From assembly GCA_031261015.1 (NCBI GenBank), contig JAISKG010000028.1, forward strand, positions 1 through 12,030: a stretch of DNA of 12,030 nucleotides, read 5' to 3'. The notes beneath the pieces are model-generated. The model had not been told where the DNA came from, searched no databases, and saw nothing but the letters and a program-made list of their open reading frames with translations. This DNA comes from Dysgonamonadaceae bacterium (GTDB taxonomy: Bacteria; Bacteroidota; Bacteroidia; Bacteroidales; Azobacteroidaceae). Made by a program: the position numbers and the translations under genes. Each line of letters begins with the position of its first letter. Position 1 is the stretch's first letter. Shown here piece by piece: positions 1-7,300 of the stretch.

Positions 1-2171
1 ACTTGCGCTGCTCCAACGGCTATGTCGCCGGCAAAAGTCCGTTTTTCAACGAAAGCATAACTGCCAGCCTGAGCCTGATAAACCGATATGGTGAGCGGGC
101 CTTTGAAGACAGCGTCGCCAAGATTCTCGATCCGGAAAGTGATGTTTGTAGAAGTATAAGTGGGTATGTAAGTTTTATCAAAAGCGAGGTCAGGGCCGGG
201 AGTAAACAAGTCTCCCGTCGGCTTTAGCAGTGTGGCTTGTTGAAGAAAATTATTGTAAGGTTGAGTGACAACGCCTTTTTCATCGGTAAATTTTGTTGCA
301 GGATTGATCGGGTAAGCCGGAATCGTCAAATCTTCGTTGACATAAACAGGATTGTAGCTATATTGATTCCACACGGTACGCGCAGGAGCCCAAGGCGAAC
401 CGTTTGATTTCAATACCCGGACGTATCCGTTGCGCGCATACGGAACGGTTACAGCGGTGTATCCGTTGATGATAATTTCGGCTTGACCATCGCCGTCAAT
501 ATCGGCAATGACGGGGATTTCTTTCAAAGTTCCTGAGGTAATATTATTAAAAGTTGCTAAAACATTGGCAGAAGTTCCGCTTCCGTCGATAATCCGAAGC
601 ATTGTTTCATCCCGATAAACAATTTCATTCTGTCCATCTTGATTAAAATCAAATAGGGAAGCTCCTGTTTCTCCGGAATTATCGGTGTGAGGCAAAGTCC
701 ATTTCAAGACAAGTTGGCTGCCTTGCGCTTTAGTCGGATCAAATTTCAATGCGTACATGAGCCGATTGTTAGCAGTACCCGCACTGATAAATACAATTTC
801 CGGTTGCGGATCATCATCGATATTGCCAATCATTGGAATACTGAAGAAATTGATAGTTTCCGGAAGTTGATACCTTCCCATTAAATAAGATTGATTTCCG
901 GATAAAGGTTTCCATACATAACAAACACTCAGACTATTTGTCGCATTTCGTGATATTACAACTACTTCCAATTTGCCGTCATTGTCAATATCAATGACTT
1001 GTGTTGCTCCATCTTTCAGGGCATTTGCCGGTAATTTTGCATCTGCTAAAGACATGTCGGTAATGACTGTCATAGAATTACCTGCTGTTCCATTATTATT
1101 GGTGATATTCACGCGATATATTTGCGTTCCGGCAACCAGTTCCAATTTTCCGTCGTCATCCATGTCGGCAGCAATCGTTGCACTTCCCCCTTGTACATGC
1201 AAGGCTCCGTGATTGTTAGTACCGCCGCTACATAACAGTTTTCCATTAGTGATTGAAAATATTTGGTTCCCGGCATAAACTTCCGGAATGCCATCATTAT
1301 TAAAATCAGCAATGTTGAATATAGTTGATTTATGATTTCCTAAATACGTAACAGTTATATCCGATTTCCATAAACGCGTTCCGTTGGCATTATAAGCATA
1401 CAAATAACTATCGACTCCCAAACAGATGATGTAAGATTGTCCATTGTAGCGAGCCATTGCCAAAACGCCATCTTCAGAGACTCTGGCTCCTCCCGGAGTG
1501 TCGAGAGCAAATTTTCTCTTTAATTCTACTCTGTTATTTGTTTTATTCCAGTAAAATATTTTAATCGTATCGTTAGGGAAAGAAACTCCGTCGGTAGCAG
1601 GTATGCTGCGAGTGCCCAATCCGATGATTTCGATTACGCCGTCGCCGTCAATATCTCCGACGACAAAAGGGCAATAGTTATTAACGGTTGCTCCCAGATT
1701 CAATGGCGATTCCTTAATGCTCCAAACGGTTGCTGTCGGCGGTATGGCGCAGAGATCTGTCACTATATTGTCGGGTTTATCATCAATATTAATTACTATA
1801 GTGCTATAAGAAGTTTTTCTTCCACAAGTAATCTGGAATTGAAATTGATCCTGTCCGGTGTATCCGGCAGTAGGCGTGTAAATAATTTTCTTGTAAGTAG
1901 CTAAGGCATAGGATACGGACGCCGTACCATGCAGCAAGGTACCTTGTGTAGGCAAGATTTCAAGTGCAATATCCATTTCGTCGCAATAGCCCAAAGCGCT
2001 GGGGCCTAATACATCAATCACGATCTGCGTTCCCGGCTTGGTAAATACATTTTGCGGAACAGCCTGCACCATGCTTTGCTGCGCCTGCAGGTTAGCTCCC
2101 GTCATCAGGGCTAACAAAAGGAGCAGCAGGCTTCCGCATTGTTTGAAGTTTTTCGTTGTTCTTTGTTTCAT
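1..2171 (-). CDS. Secreted FG-GAP/VCBS-type repeat protein, C-terminus outside window
   Basis: The frame is open from ATG at 2169-2171 to the window edge (723 codons plus two bases), with no stop, so the 3' end is missing. Residues 1-30 form a Sec signal peptide: basic start (MKQRTTKNFK), a run of six Leu, and likely cleavage after NLQA. Residues about 38-125 resemble an Ig/cadherin-like beta domain (TPTAGYTGQDQFQFQI). Seven calcium-type acidic repeats follow: DIDGDGVIEI (about residue 173), DFNNDGIPEV (288), DMDDDGKLEL (334), DIDNDGKLEV (393), NIDDDPQPEI (448), DFNQDGQNEI (507) and DIDGDGQAEI (556). Such repeats usually fold into a calcium-binding beta-propeller. After them come ARTVWNQYSYNPVYVNEDLT and a CARDB-like stretch (DLAFDKTYIPTSTNITFRIE). 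From family knowledge, this layout is common in large Bacteroidetes surface proteins exported by the T9SS, often with a C-terminal sorting domain, which is not visible here. The start is supported by the signal peptide and an A-rich upstream stretch. Ligand and function are unknown. Confidence 0.85.
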   Translation of the reverse strand, partial: MKQRTTKNFKQCGSLLLLLLALMTGANLQAQQSMVQAVPQNVFTKPGTQIVIDVLGPSALGYCDEMDIALEILPTQGTLLHGTASVSYALATYKKIIYTPTAGYTGQDQFQFQITCGRKTSYSTIVINIDDKPDNIVTDLCAIPPTATVWSIKESPLNLGATVNNYCPFVVGDIDGDGVIEIIGLGTRSIPATDGVSFPNDTIKIFYWNKTNNRVELKRKFALDTPGGARVSEDGVLAMARYNGQSYIICLGVDSYLYAYNANGTRLWKSDITVTYLGNHKSTIFNIADFNNDGIPEVYAGNQIFSITNGKLLCSGGTNNHGALHVQGGSATIAADMDDDGKLELVAGTQIYRVNITNNNGTAGNSMTVITDMSLADAKLPANALKDGATQVIDIDNDGKLEVVVISRNATNSLSVCYVWKPLSGNQSYLMGRYQLPETINFFSIPMIGNIDDDPQPEIVFISAGTANNRLMYALKFDPTKAQGSQLVLKWTLPHTDNSGETGASLFDFNQDGQNEIVYRDETMLRIIDGSGTSANVLATFNNITSGTLKEIPVIADIDGDGQAEIIINGYTAVTVPYARNGYVRVLKSNGSPWAPARTVWNQYSYNPVYVNEDLTIPAYPINPATKFTDEKGVVTQPYNNFLQQATLLKPTGDLFTPGPDLAFDKTYIPTYTSTNITFRIENLGDAVFKGPLTISVYQAQAGSYAFVEKRTFAGDIAVGAAQ

Positions 2172-2248
2172 AAATTTTTTGTTTTAAGTGAGTTGTTTAT
2201 TGTTTGTTGTTTTTCTTAAAGTCTTTAAGGACAAGGGGGATGAGGCGA

Positions 2249-2364
2249 ATGCGCCGAAGGCGCATAATATAGGTAGCCCCGTGCAAGCGGAGCGCAGCGC
2301 GGGGTTTAGGACAATGCCACGCCCCACCGTCAACCCCGTAGGGGGTTGAACTCCTACGGAGTTC
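2249..2364. repeat. Cluster of four G/C-rich hairpins (palindromic intergenic repeat)
   Basis: Four inverted repeats lie within 116 bp. The first, 2249-2265, is ATGCGCC-GAA-GGCGCAT with a 7-bp stem. The second is CCCCGTGC (2277-2284) pairing with GCGCGGGG (2297-2304), 8 bp with one G-T pair. The third, 2330-2349, is TCAACCCC-GTAG-GGGGTTGA with an 8-bp stem. The fourth, 2348-2364, is GAACTCC-TAC-GGAGTTC with a 7-bp stem, sharing two bases with the third. The base composition is much richer in G/C than the A/T-rich spacer on either side, as expected of an inserted palindromic repeat unit. Whether copies exist elsewhere in the genome cannot be judged from this window. It sits in the 5' leader region of the FG-GAP gene. 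Confidence 0.6.
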
Positions 2365-2399
2365 CGGATGGTGTATGGTGTTTGTGTACCTCGCAACGC

Positions 2400-2436
2400 A
2401 AAAAAGGCCTGCCCCAAATAATTTTGGAGCAAGCCT
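2400..2436 (-). terminator. Rho-independent-type terminator, minus direction
   Basis: Positions 2405-2418 pair with 2423-2436 around a 4-base loop. Read on the minus strand, all 14 positions pair, two of them as G-U wobbles, and six T follow (2405-2400). On the plus strand the same two positions are C-A mismatches and the 3' flank has no clean T-run, so the minus-strand reading is favoured. It lies about 270 bp beyond the nuclease gene stop and about 230 bp before the FG-GAP gene, so it could end the nuclease transcript, end a short RNA, or act as an attenuator for the FG-GAP gene. Confidence 0.6.
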
Positions 2437-2468
2437 GTATTTCCTTTTAAATAAGAATCTTGTGTATT

Positions 2469-2494
2469 CGCGCGCATGCGCACGCGCGCGTACA
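2469..2494. repeat. 26-bp alternating pyrimidine-purine tract (possible Z-DNA)
   Basis: Every base from 2469 to 2494 alternates pyrimidine and purine, mostly CG steps with a few CA/TG steps. It contains the perfect palindrome GCGCATGCGC (2472-2481). Alternating CG-rich tracts of this kind favour left-handed Z-DNA under negative supercoiling. It lies about 40 bp from the TC tract and about 30 bp from the terminator hairpin. Confidence 0.6.
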
Positions 2495-2532
2495 GGAAGG
2501 CGTAAAAAGGGGTTAGAAGAGGCTGGCCTGCG

Positions 2533-2566
<34 letters not shown>

Positions 2567-2676
2567 ACATAATTCCGCTAATTTCCAAACTTTTAGCCGG
2601 AAATTTTACGTGATTTTTTGTTAAAGTTTCTCCGAGATTCATCCTAATTTGTTTTAGTTTTTTGCCTATGAGGTTG

Positions 2677-2709
2677 CAAAGGTATGGAGAATATTTGGAT
2701 TTTGCAAAA
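2677..2709 (-). promoter_or_regulatory. Bacteroidetes-type promoter, minus strand
   Basis: The -33 element TTTTG (2705-2709) and the -7 element TACCTTTG (2677-2684) are separated by 20 bp, matching the Bacteroidetes consensus TTTG-N19-21-TAnnTTTG. Transcription would start near 2671 and run left, into the GA tract and towards the FG-GAP gene. The -33 box directly abuts the stop codon of the nuclease gene. No closer consensus promoter is visible upstream of the FG-GAP start, so this may be its promoter with a leader of about 500 nt. Confidence 0.6.
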
Positions 2710-3573
2710 TTATTCTTCGGCGGCGATTGTTTTTACTTCTTCGGGGGTCATACCGGTGATTTGGGAGATGTCGGAGATTGGAAAATGCCGGGCGGCCAAT
2801 TTTGTGGCGACGGCAATAGCTTTTTCTCGCCAACCCTTTTTGTAATAGGTTTCCTCTGCATACGCTACCGCATCCCTCACATCATCATATTCTAATATAC
2901 TTTTTCTATAAGTTTCCATATCTTGTTCCGTTAGCTTGTTTATACTTGCTTCTTGAAATAACTCATCAAATATTTCTCCTCTCACTTCTTCCGGCTGTGA
3001 TTCCAACTTGGGAAGGTTTTTCAAGCAATACAGCCATCTCTTAAAATTAGTTGTCAATTCATGAAGTTCTTTTTGGAACTTCGGCAATTCTACAAAGATG
3101 AGATTCAATTTGTTAGAATACTTTTCCCCTGTCCTTTCTCTTACTAAATGGATTCGTTCGATATAAAAATCCGATGGACCATCCATTTCATCAAACAAAT
3201 TAAAATCCAGGATTGCCACTGCATAAACCGCTTTCAAATTGAAATCCCATTTACCTTTGACGGCTTGCTTCTGGATAGCAAAACTGGAGTAGAATAAACT
3301 TCTATCCACAAAATAAGACCGTTTCGCTTTTTGCATTTCGACAATGAACAATTCTCCACGATCGTTTTTGCAAAAAATATCGAAAACGGCTTTGCGATTT
3401 TGTTCCTGAATGCCGGTTTGAAACGTTGACTGATACTCAATGTCCACAATTTTACGCTCTTCTTCGATAATTTCGTTTAAGAAATTGATCAACAACGCTT
3501 TGTTTCTTTCTTCTCCGAAGATCCTTTTGAATCCGAAATCCGTTAAAGGATTGATAAATACCTCTTTTCCCAT
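2710..3573 (-). CDS. Rpn/PDDEXK-family transposase-like nuclease
   Basis: A 287-residue protein of the PD-(D/E)XK nuclease family annotated as 'Rpn family recombination-promoting nuclease/putative transposase'. The diagnostic N-terminus is present (NPLTDFGFKRIFG, residues 8-20). The catalytic core is visible as VFDIF with Asp65 and IVEMQ with Glu79 and Gln81, the D...ExQ form of the PD-(D/E)XK site. Lys84 and Arg85 follow. The C-terminal 35 residues (AIAVATKLAARHFPISDISQ onward, then ITGMTPEEV) form the helix-turn-helix-like tail typical of the family. Length is normal for the family and no frameshift is seen, so it looks intact. Related E. coli Rpn proteins cleave DNA and stimulate RecA-independent recombination; whether this member acts as a transposase or a host-defence or recombination nuclease is unknown. 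It is divergent from ruvA and more A/T-rich than its neighbours, which suggests acquisition. No terminal inverted repeats were found around it. Confidence 0.9.
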   Translation of the reverse strand: MGKEVFINPLTDFGFKRIFGEERNKALLINFLNEIIEEERKIVDIEYQSTFQTGIQEQNRKAVFDIFCKNDRGELFIVEMQKAKRSYFVDRSLFYSSFAIQKQAVKGKWDFNLKAVYAVAILDFNLFDEMDGPSDFYIERIHLVRERTGEKYSNKLNLIFVELPKFQKELHELTTNFKRWLYCLKNLPKLESQPEEVRGEIFDELFQEASINKLTEQDMETYRKSILEYDDVRDAVAYAEETYYKKGWREKAIAVATKLAARHFPISDISQITGMTPEEVKTIAAEE

Positions 3574-3598
3574 ATAGAAAAGGTTTTGATTGATTATA

Positions 3599-3630
3599 AT
3601 TTCTTTTCAAAGATAAGGATTTCTTTTGAA
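3599..3630. repeat. Paired 12-bp direct repeats around the nuclease -7 box
   Basis: ATTTCTTTTCAA (3599-3610) and ATTTCTTTTGAA (3619-3630) differ at one base and are exactly 20 bp apart, about two turns of the helix. They bracket the TATCTTTG box of the nuclease gene. This geometry suits a dimeric repressor binding one face of the DNA, but A/T-rich chance similarity is possible. Confidence 0.35.
3608..3615 (-). promoter_or_regulatory. -7 promoter box of the nuclease gene
   Basis: TATCTTTG on the minus strand matches the Bacteroidetes -7 consensus TAnnTTTG. It lies 35 bases before the ATG of the nuclease gene, giving a leader of about 28 nt. The -33 position holds only a T-run with no TTTG, so the promoter may be weak or activator-dependent. 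Confidence 0.5.
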
Positions 3631-3631
3631 A

Positions 3632-3652
3632 TATGAAAATTTGTTTTTCATA
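3632..3652. repeat. Inverted repeat in the nuclease-ruvA divergent spacer
   Basis: TATGAAAA (3632-3639) and TTTTCATA (3645-3652) form a perfect 8-bp inverted repeat around a 5-bp centre. It overlaps the region where the -33 element of the nuclease promoter should lie, so it could be an operator. The rest of the spacer (3574-3734) is A/T-rich; I see no RNA gene and no clear consensus promoter for ruvA in it. Confidence 0.35.
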
Positions 3653-3734
3653 AGAGCTGATAAAACCTGATTTTTCCCCGATTTTATACGCTTTTCCCTT
3701 TTTTCCCGTTATAATAATCTAAATCCTTTGTGTT

Positions 3735-4322
3735 ATGTTAGATTATATTAAAGGAAACATTGTGGAATTAACCCCGGCAGCGGTCGTAATCGAGGCCGGC
3801 GGCTTAGGTTATTTCATTCATATTTCGCTAAATACATATTCTGCTCTAAGTGGAATTACAGAGGCTAAATTATATGTTTACGAAGCCATTCGCGAAGACG
3901 CGCACCAACTGTTTGGATTCATGGAAAAACGGGAGCGGGAACTTTTCCTTCTGCTGATTTCCGTTTCGGGCATCGGCGCCAACACGGCGCGCATGGTGCT
4001 CTCGTCATTGGCTGTGTATGAACTGGAAGGCATCATCGCTTCGGGCAATGCCTCGGCTCTCAAAACCGTGAAAGGCATCGGAAGCAAAACCGCCGAACGG
4101 ATCATCCTCGATCTGAAAGACAAAGTGAAAGTGAGCGGCGCGGGACAAACAGCGACCGGCGCCACCGTTCCGGTTTCCGAAACCGCCGGCGAAGCGATTA
4201 TGGCTTTAACCATGCTCGGATTCAATCAGCCGGCTTCGCAAAAAATAGTTTCCCAAATCATGCGCAAAGATTCGCAACTTACTGTTGAACAAATTATTAA
4301 AAATGCGTTGAAAATGCTTTAA
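3735..4322 (+). CDS. ruvA: Holliday junction branch-migration protein RuvA
   Basis: A 195-residue protein, a normal length for RuvA. It recognises the four-way Holliday junction as a tetramer, loads the RuvB motor, and works with RuvC in recombinational repair. Domain I (about 1-63) is the OB-fold, starting MLDYIKGNIVE and ending with the acidic-pin segment REDAHQLFGF; Glu54 and Asp55 match the pin residues of the E. coli protein. Domain II (about 65-140) has the two helix-hairpin-helix motifs VSGIG (77-81) and VKGIG (112-116). After a Gly/Thr/Ala-rich linker (about 135-147), domain III (148-195) is the RuvB-binding three-helix bundle. The ATG at 3735 gives the conserved N-terminus. The stop overlaps the sprA start. 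No ruvB or ruvC is visible in the window. Confidence 0.97.
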   Translation: MLDYIKGNIVELTPAAVVIEAGGLGYFIHISLNTYSALSGITEAKLYVYEAIREDAHQLFGFMEKRERELFLLLISVSGIGANTARMVLSSLAVYELEGIIASGNASALKTVKGIGSKTAERIILDLKDKVKVSGAGQTATGATVPVSETAGEAIMALTMLGFNQPASQKIVSQIMRKDSQLTVEQIIKNALKML

Positions 4323-4324
4323 TG
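4320..4324 (+). promoter_or_regulatory. ruvA/sprA stop-start overlap (TAATG)
   Basis: The ruvA stop (TAA, 4320-4322) and the sprA start (ATG, 4322-4324) share one base. This arrangement usually indicates translational coupling and shows that the two genes are on one transcript. No separate sprA promoter with a good TAnnTTTG box was recognised at the end of ruvA. Confidence 0.75.
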
Positions 4325-7300
4325 AAACAGTGGACTAAATACATCGTTTCGGGAGTAAGCTTCGTCGTGCTGACCGGCGGTTTCATGTCGATGACGGCCG
4401 ACGACAAGAAGCCTCGTTTTCCTGTATCCCCCACTGTACCTGAAAATTACCAAGACATCACAACTAATCGTCCGATTGATTTGCGCGCGCCGCAAAACCT
4501 GAGTGACGATTTTGAATACAATCCGTTGACTGGCCGGTACGAGTATCGCACACAAATCGCCGGCTTCGATCTCACAACGCCTATTACGCTCACTCCGGAA
4601 GAATACATTCATTATTCCTTGCAAAAAAGCATGAGCGCCTATTTCAAAGCGAAAAACGACGAGGATTCTACCAATCCCGACGGATCTAAACGGAAAGATG
4701 CGTTCTCGGTTTTCGATTTCAGCATGGATCTCGGACCGGCCGAAAAACTGTTTGGCCCCGGCGGCGTGCGCTTGCAAGCACAAGGCGGAGCAACCATCAA
4801 AGCGGCTGTCAGTCATACTTCTACGGGCGATCCGACGAAAACGCCGAGGCAACGCAACCGCACGGCTTTCGATTTCGATACGCAAGTACAAACCAGCATC
4901 ACGGCTTCGGTCGGCGATAAAATCAATTTCGATTTAAACTACAATACCGAATCGACTTTCGATTTCGATACGAAAAAAATCAAACTCGCTTACACCGGAA
5001 AAGAAGACGAAATCATCAAAACGCTCGAAGCGGGAAATGTGAGCATGAAAACGTCCAATTCGTTGATCCGCGGCGGCGCAGCGCTCTGGGGAATCAAATC
5101 GGAACTGCAATTCGGCAAGCTGACGATCGGCGCTATTTTCTCGCAACAGCAATCGCAATCGCGCACCACTTCCTCGCGAGGCAATGTGCAAGTCACTCCA
5201 TTTGAGATCACTGTGGATAATTACGACGAGAACATGCACTATTTCCTCGGCCATTATTTCCACGATACTTACGATCAGGCAATGAGTTCGCTGCCGCACA
5301 TCAAATCGGGCATCACGATTGAAAATATCGAAGTCTGGATTACGAATAAACGTTCCGACTACGAGCGCGATCAAGTACGTAACATTGTAGCTTTCACCGA
5401 TTTAGGCGAAAATGATCCGGAATATTTCAGCAATCCCGATTTTGTACATGCCAGAGGTCGCGAATTGATTCCGCAAAACAATGCCAACGACTTGTATGCC
5501 AATTTGAATAACAGTTATCCGGGCGTGAGAAACATCAGCACAGTGAATCAATCGTTTGCCGGAACGACGATGCAAGGCGGCAAAGATTATGAAAAAATTG
5601 AGAACGCCCGCAAATTGAACAGCAATGAATATGTTCTCAACTCGCGCACAGGCTACATCAGTTTGCGCAGTCAGCTGCAGCCCGACGAAGTGCTGGCGGT
5701 CGCTTTCTCCTATCGATATAATGGAGATGTGTATAAAGTCGGCGAGTTTTCGACCGATAATCCCGATCAAGCGAATGAAAACTTGTATCTCAAATTATTG
5801 AAAGGAACGGAAAGTTCGCCCGCCTCCCCTACTTGGGCATTGATGATGAAAAATGTTTATACGATCAGCAACCGCAGCATCGAAAAGGAAAAATTCCGTT
5901 TGGATATTCAATATTTAAATGATACGACCGGAATTTACCTCAATTACATTACCGAAGGCGCAATTGCCAACAAGCTGTTGCTCAAGGTTGAAAATCTCGA
6001 TCGCCTCGATACCAACAACGAACCTTATCCCGACGGATTTTTCGATTTCGTGGAAAGCTTCACTGTTCTTTCGCAAACGGGAAAAATTGTTTTTCCGGTC
6101 GTCGAACCGTTCGGCAGCCATTTGAGGAAAAAAATCGGAAACGATGCTATTGCCGATAAATACGTCTATCAGGAATTGTACGATTCGACGTTGACGGTGG
6201 CGCGGCAAATGGCCGAGAAAAATAAATTTCTTTTAAAAGGAGAATACAAAGGTTCGGGCGGTTCCAATATTGATCTGGACGGATACAACATTGCCCGCGG
6301 ATCGGTGATCGTGACGGCCAACGGCGTTCGCTTGACGGAAAATATCGACTATACTGTGGATTATGCGACAGGAAACATCACCATTATTAATCCTGCCTAC
6401 GAAAACGCCAACATCCAGACTTCGTCGGAAAACCAAACGGTTTTTAACATGCAGCGCAGAACCATGATGGGATTGAATATGAATTACGCTTTTTCGCCGA
6501 AATTCAATGTCGGCGCTACCATCATGAATCTCAGCGAAATGCCGTTGACGCTCAAAACCCAGCCCGGCGAAGAATCGATCAACAATACTTTGTTTGGGTT
6601 CAATATGAATTATACGACCTCTTCTTACCTGTTAACCAACTTGTTGGATAAATTGCCTTTCATCGAATTGACGGCGCCTTCGCAAATTACATTGACTGCC
6701 GAATATGCCAATTTAATTCCGGGACATTACCACAGCGAATACGGTGGTGACGAATCGTATATTGATGATTTTGAACGCGCTAAGATCACGCTCGACTTGC
6801 GCTCGCCTTATTCGTGGAACTTATCGTCCACGCCTTCCGATTTTCCCGAATCGCGCTTGGTAAACGACGTGGCTTATGGCAATAACCGGGCTTTGCTGGC
6901 CTGGTATTACATCGACGGCCTGTTCACGCGAAAATCGTCGCTCACGCCTTCACACATCAAAAACGACTTGGATCAATTGTCGAATCATTACGTGCGGGAA
7001 ATTCCGGAAATCGAATTATTTCCCAGTAAGGATCAGCGGTTTAACGAAGCTTCCACGTTGCCGGTACTTAATCTGGCTTTTTATCCGAAAGAACGCGGAC
7101 CTTACAACGTGGATGCTGCCGGCATGAATCCCGACGGAACTTTAGCGCGTCCCGAAGATCGCTGGGGCGGCATTTTCCGGAAAATCGAAAGCGGCCAAAC
7201 CGATTTTGAAGCCAGCAACATCGAACATATCGAATTTTGGATGCTCGACCCATTCATTTACGAACCTAATGCACCGGGCGGCGATTTGTATTTCAATTTA

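Noticed and set aside
3..227. Plus-strand open frame at the left edge, with others at 687-884 and 973-1212
   Set aside because: All overlap the strongly supported minus-strand FG-GAP gene and lack any family features.
2649..3640. Insertion-sequence boundaries around the Rpn/PDDEXK gene
   Set aside because: I found no matching terminal inverted repeats or target-site duplications on its two sides, so no mobile element is drawn.
3723..3730. ATCCTTTG as a -7 box for ruvA
   Set aside because: It deviates from TAnnTTTG at the two first bases and would place transcription start at or after the ruvA ATG.
4319..4891. Open frame of 190 codons antisense to the start of sprA, and similar antisense frames at 4934-5374, 10367-10753 and 11219-11704
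   Set aside because: They lie entirely within sprA on the opposite strand, show no recognisable domain, and are rich in Arg and Phe as expected of shadows of G/C-moderate coding DNA.
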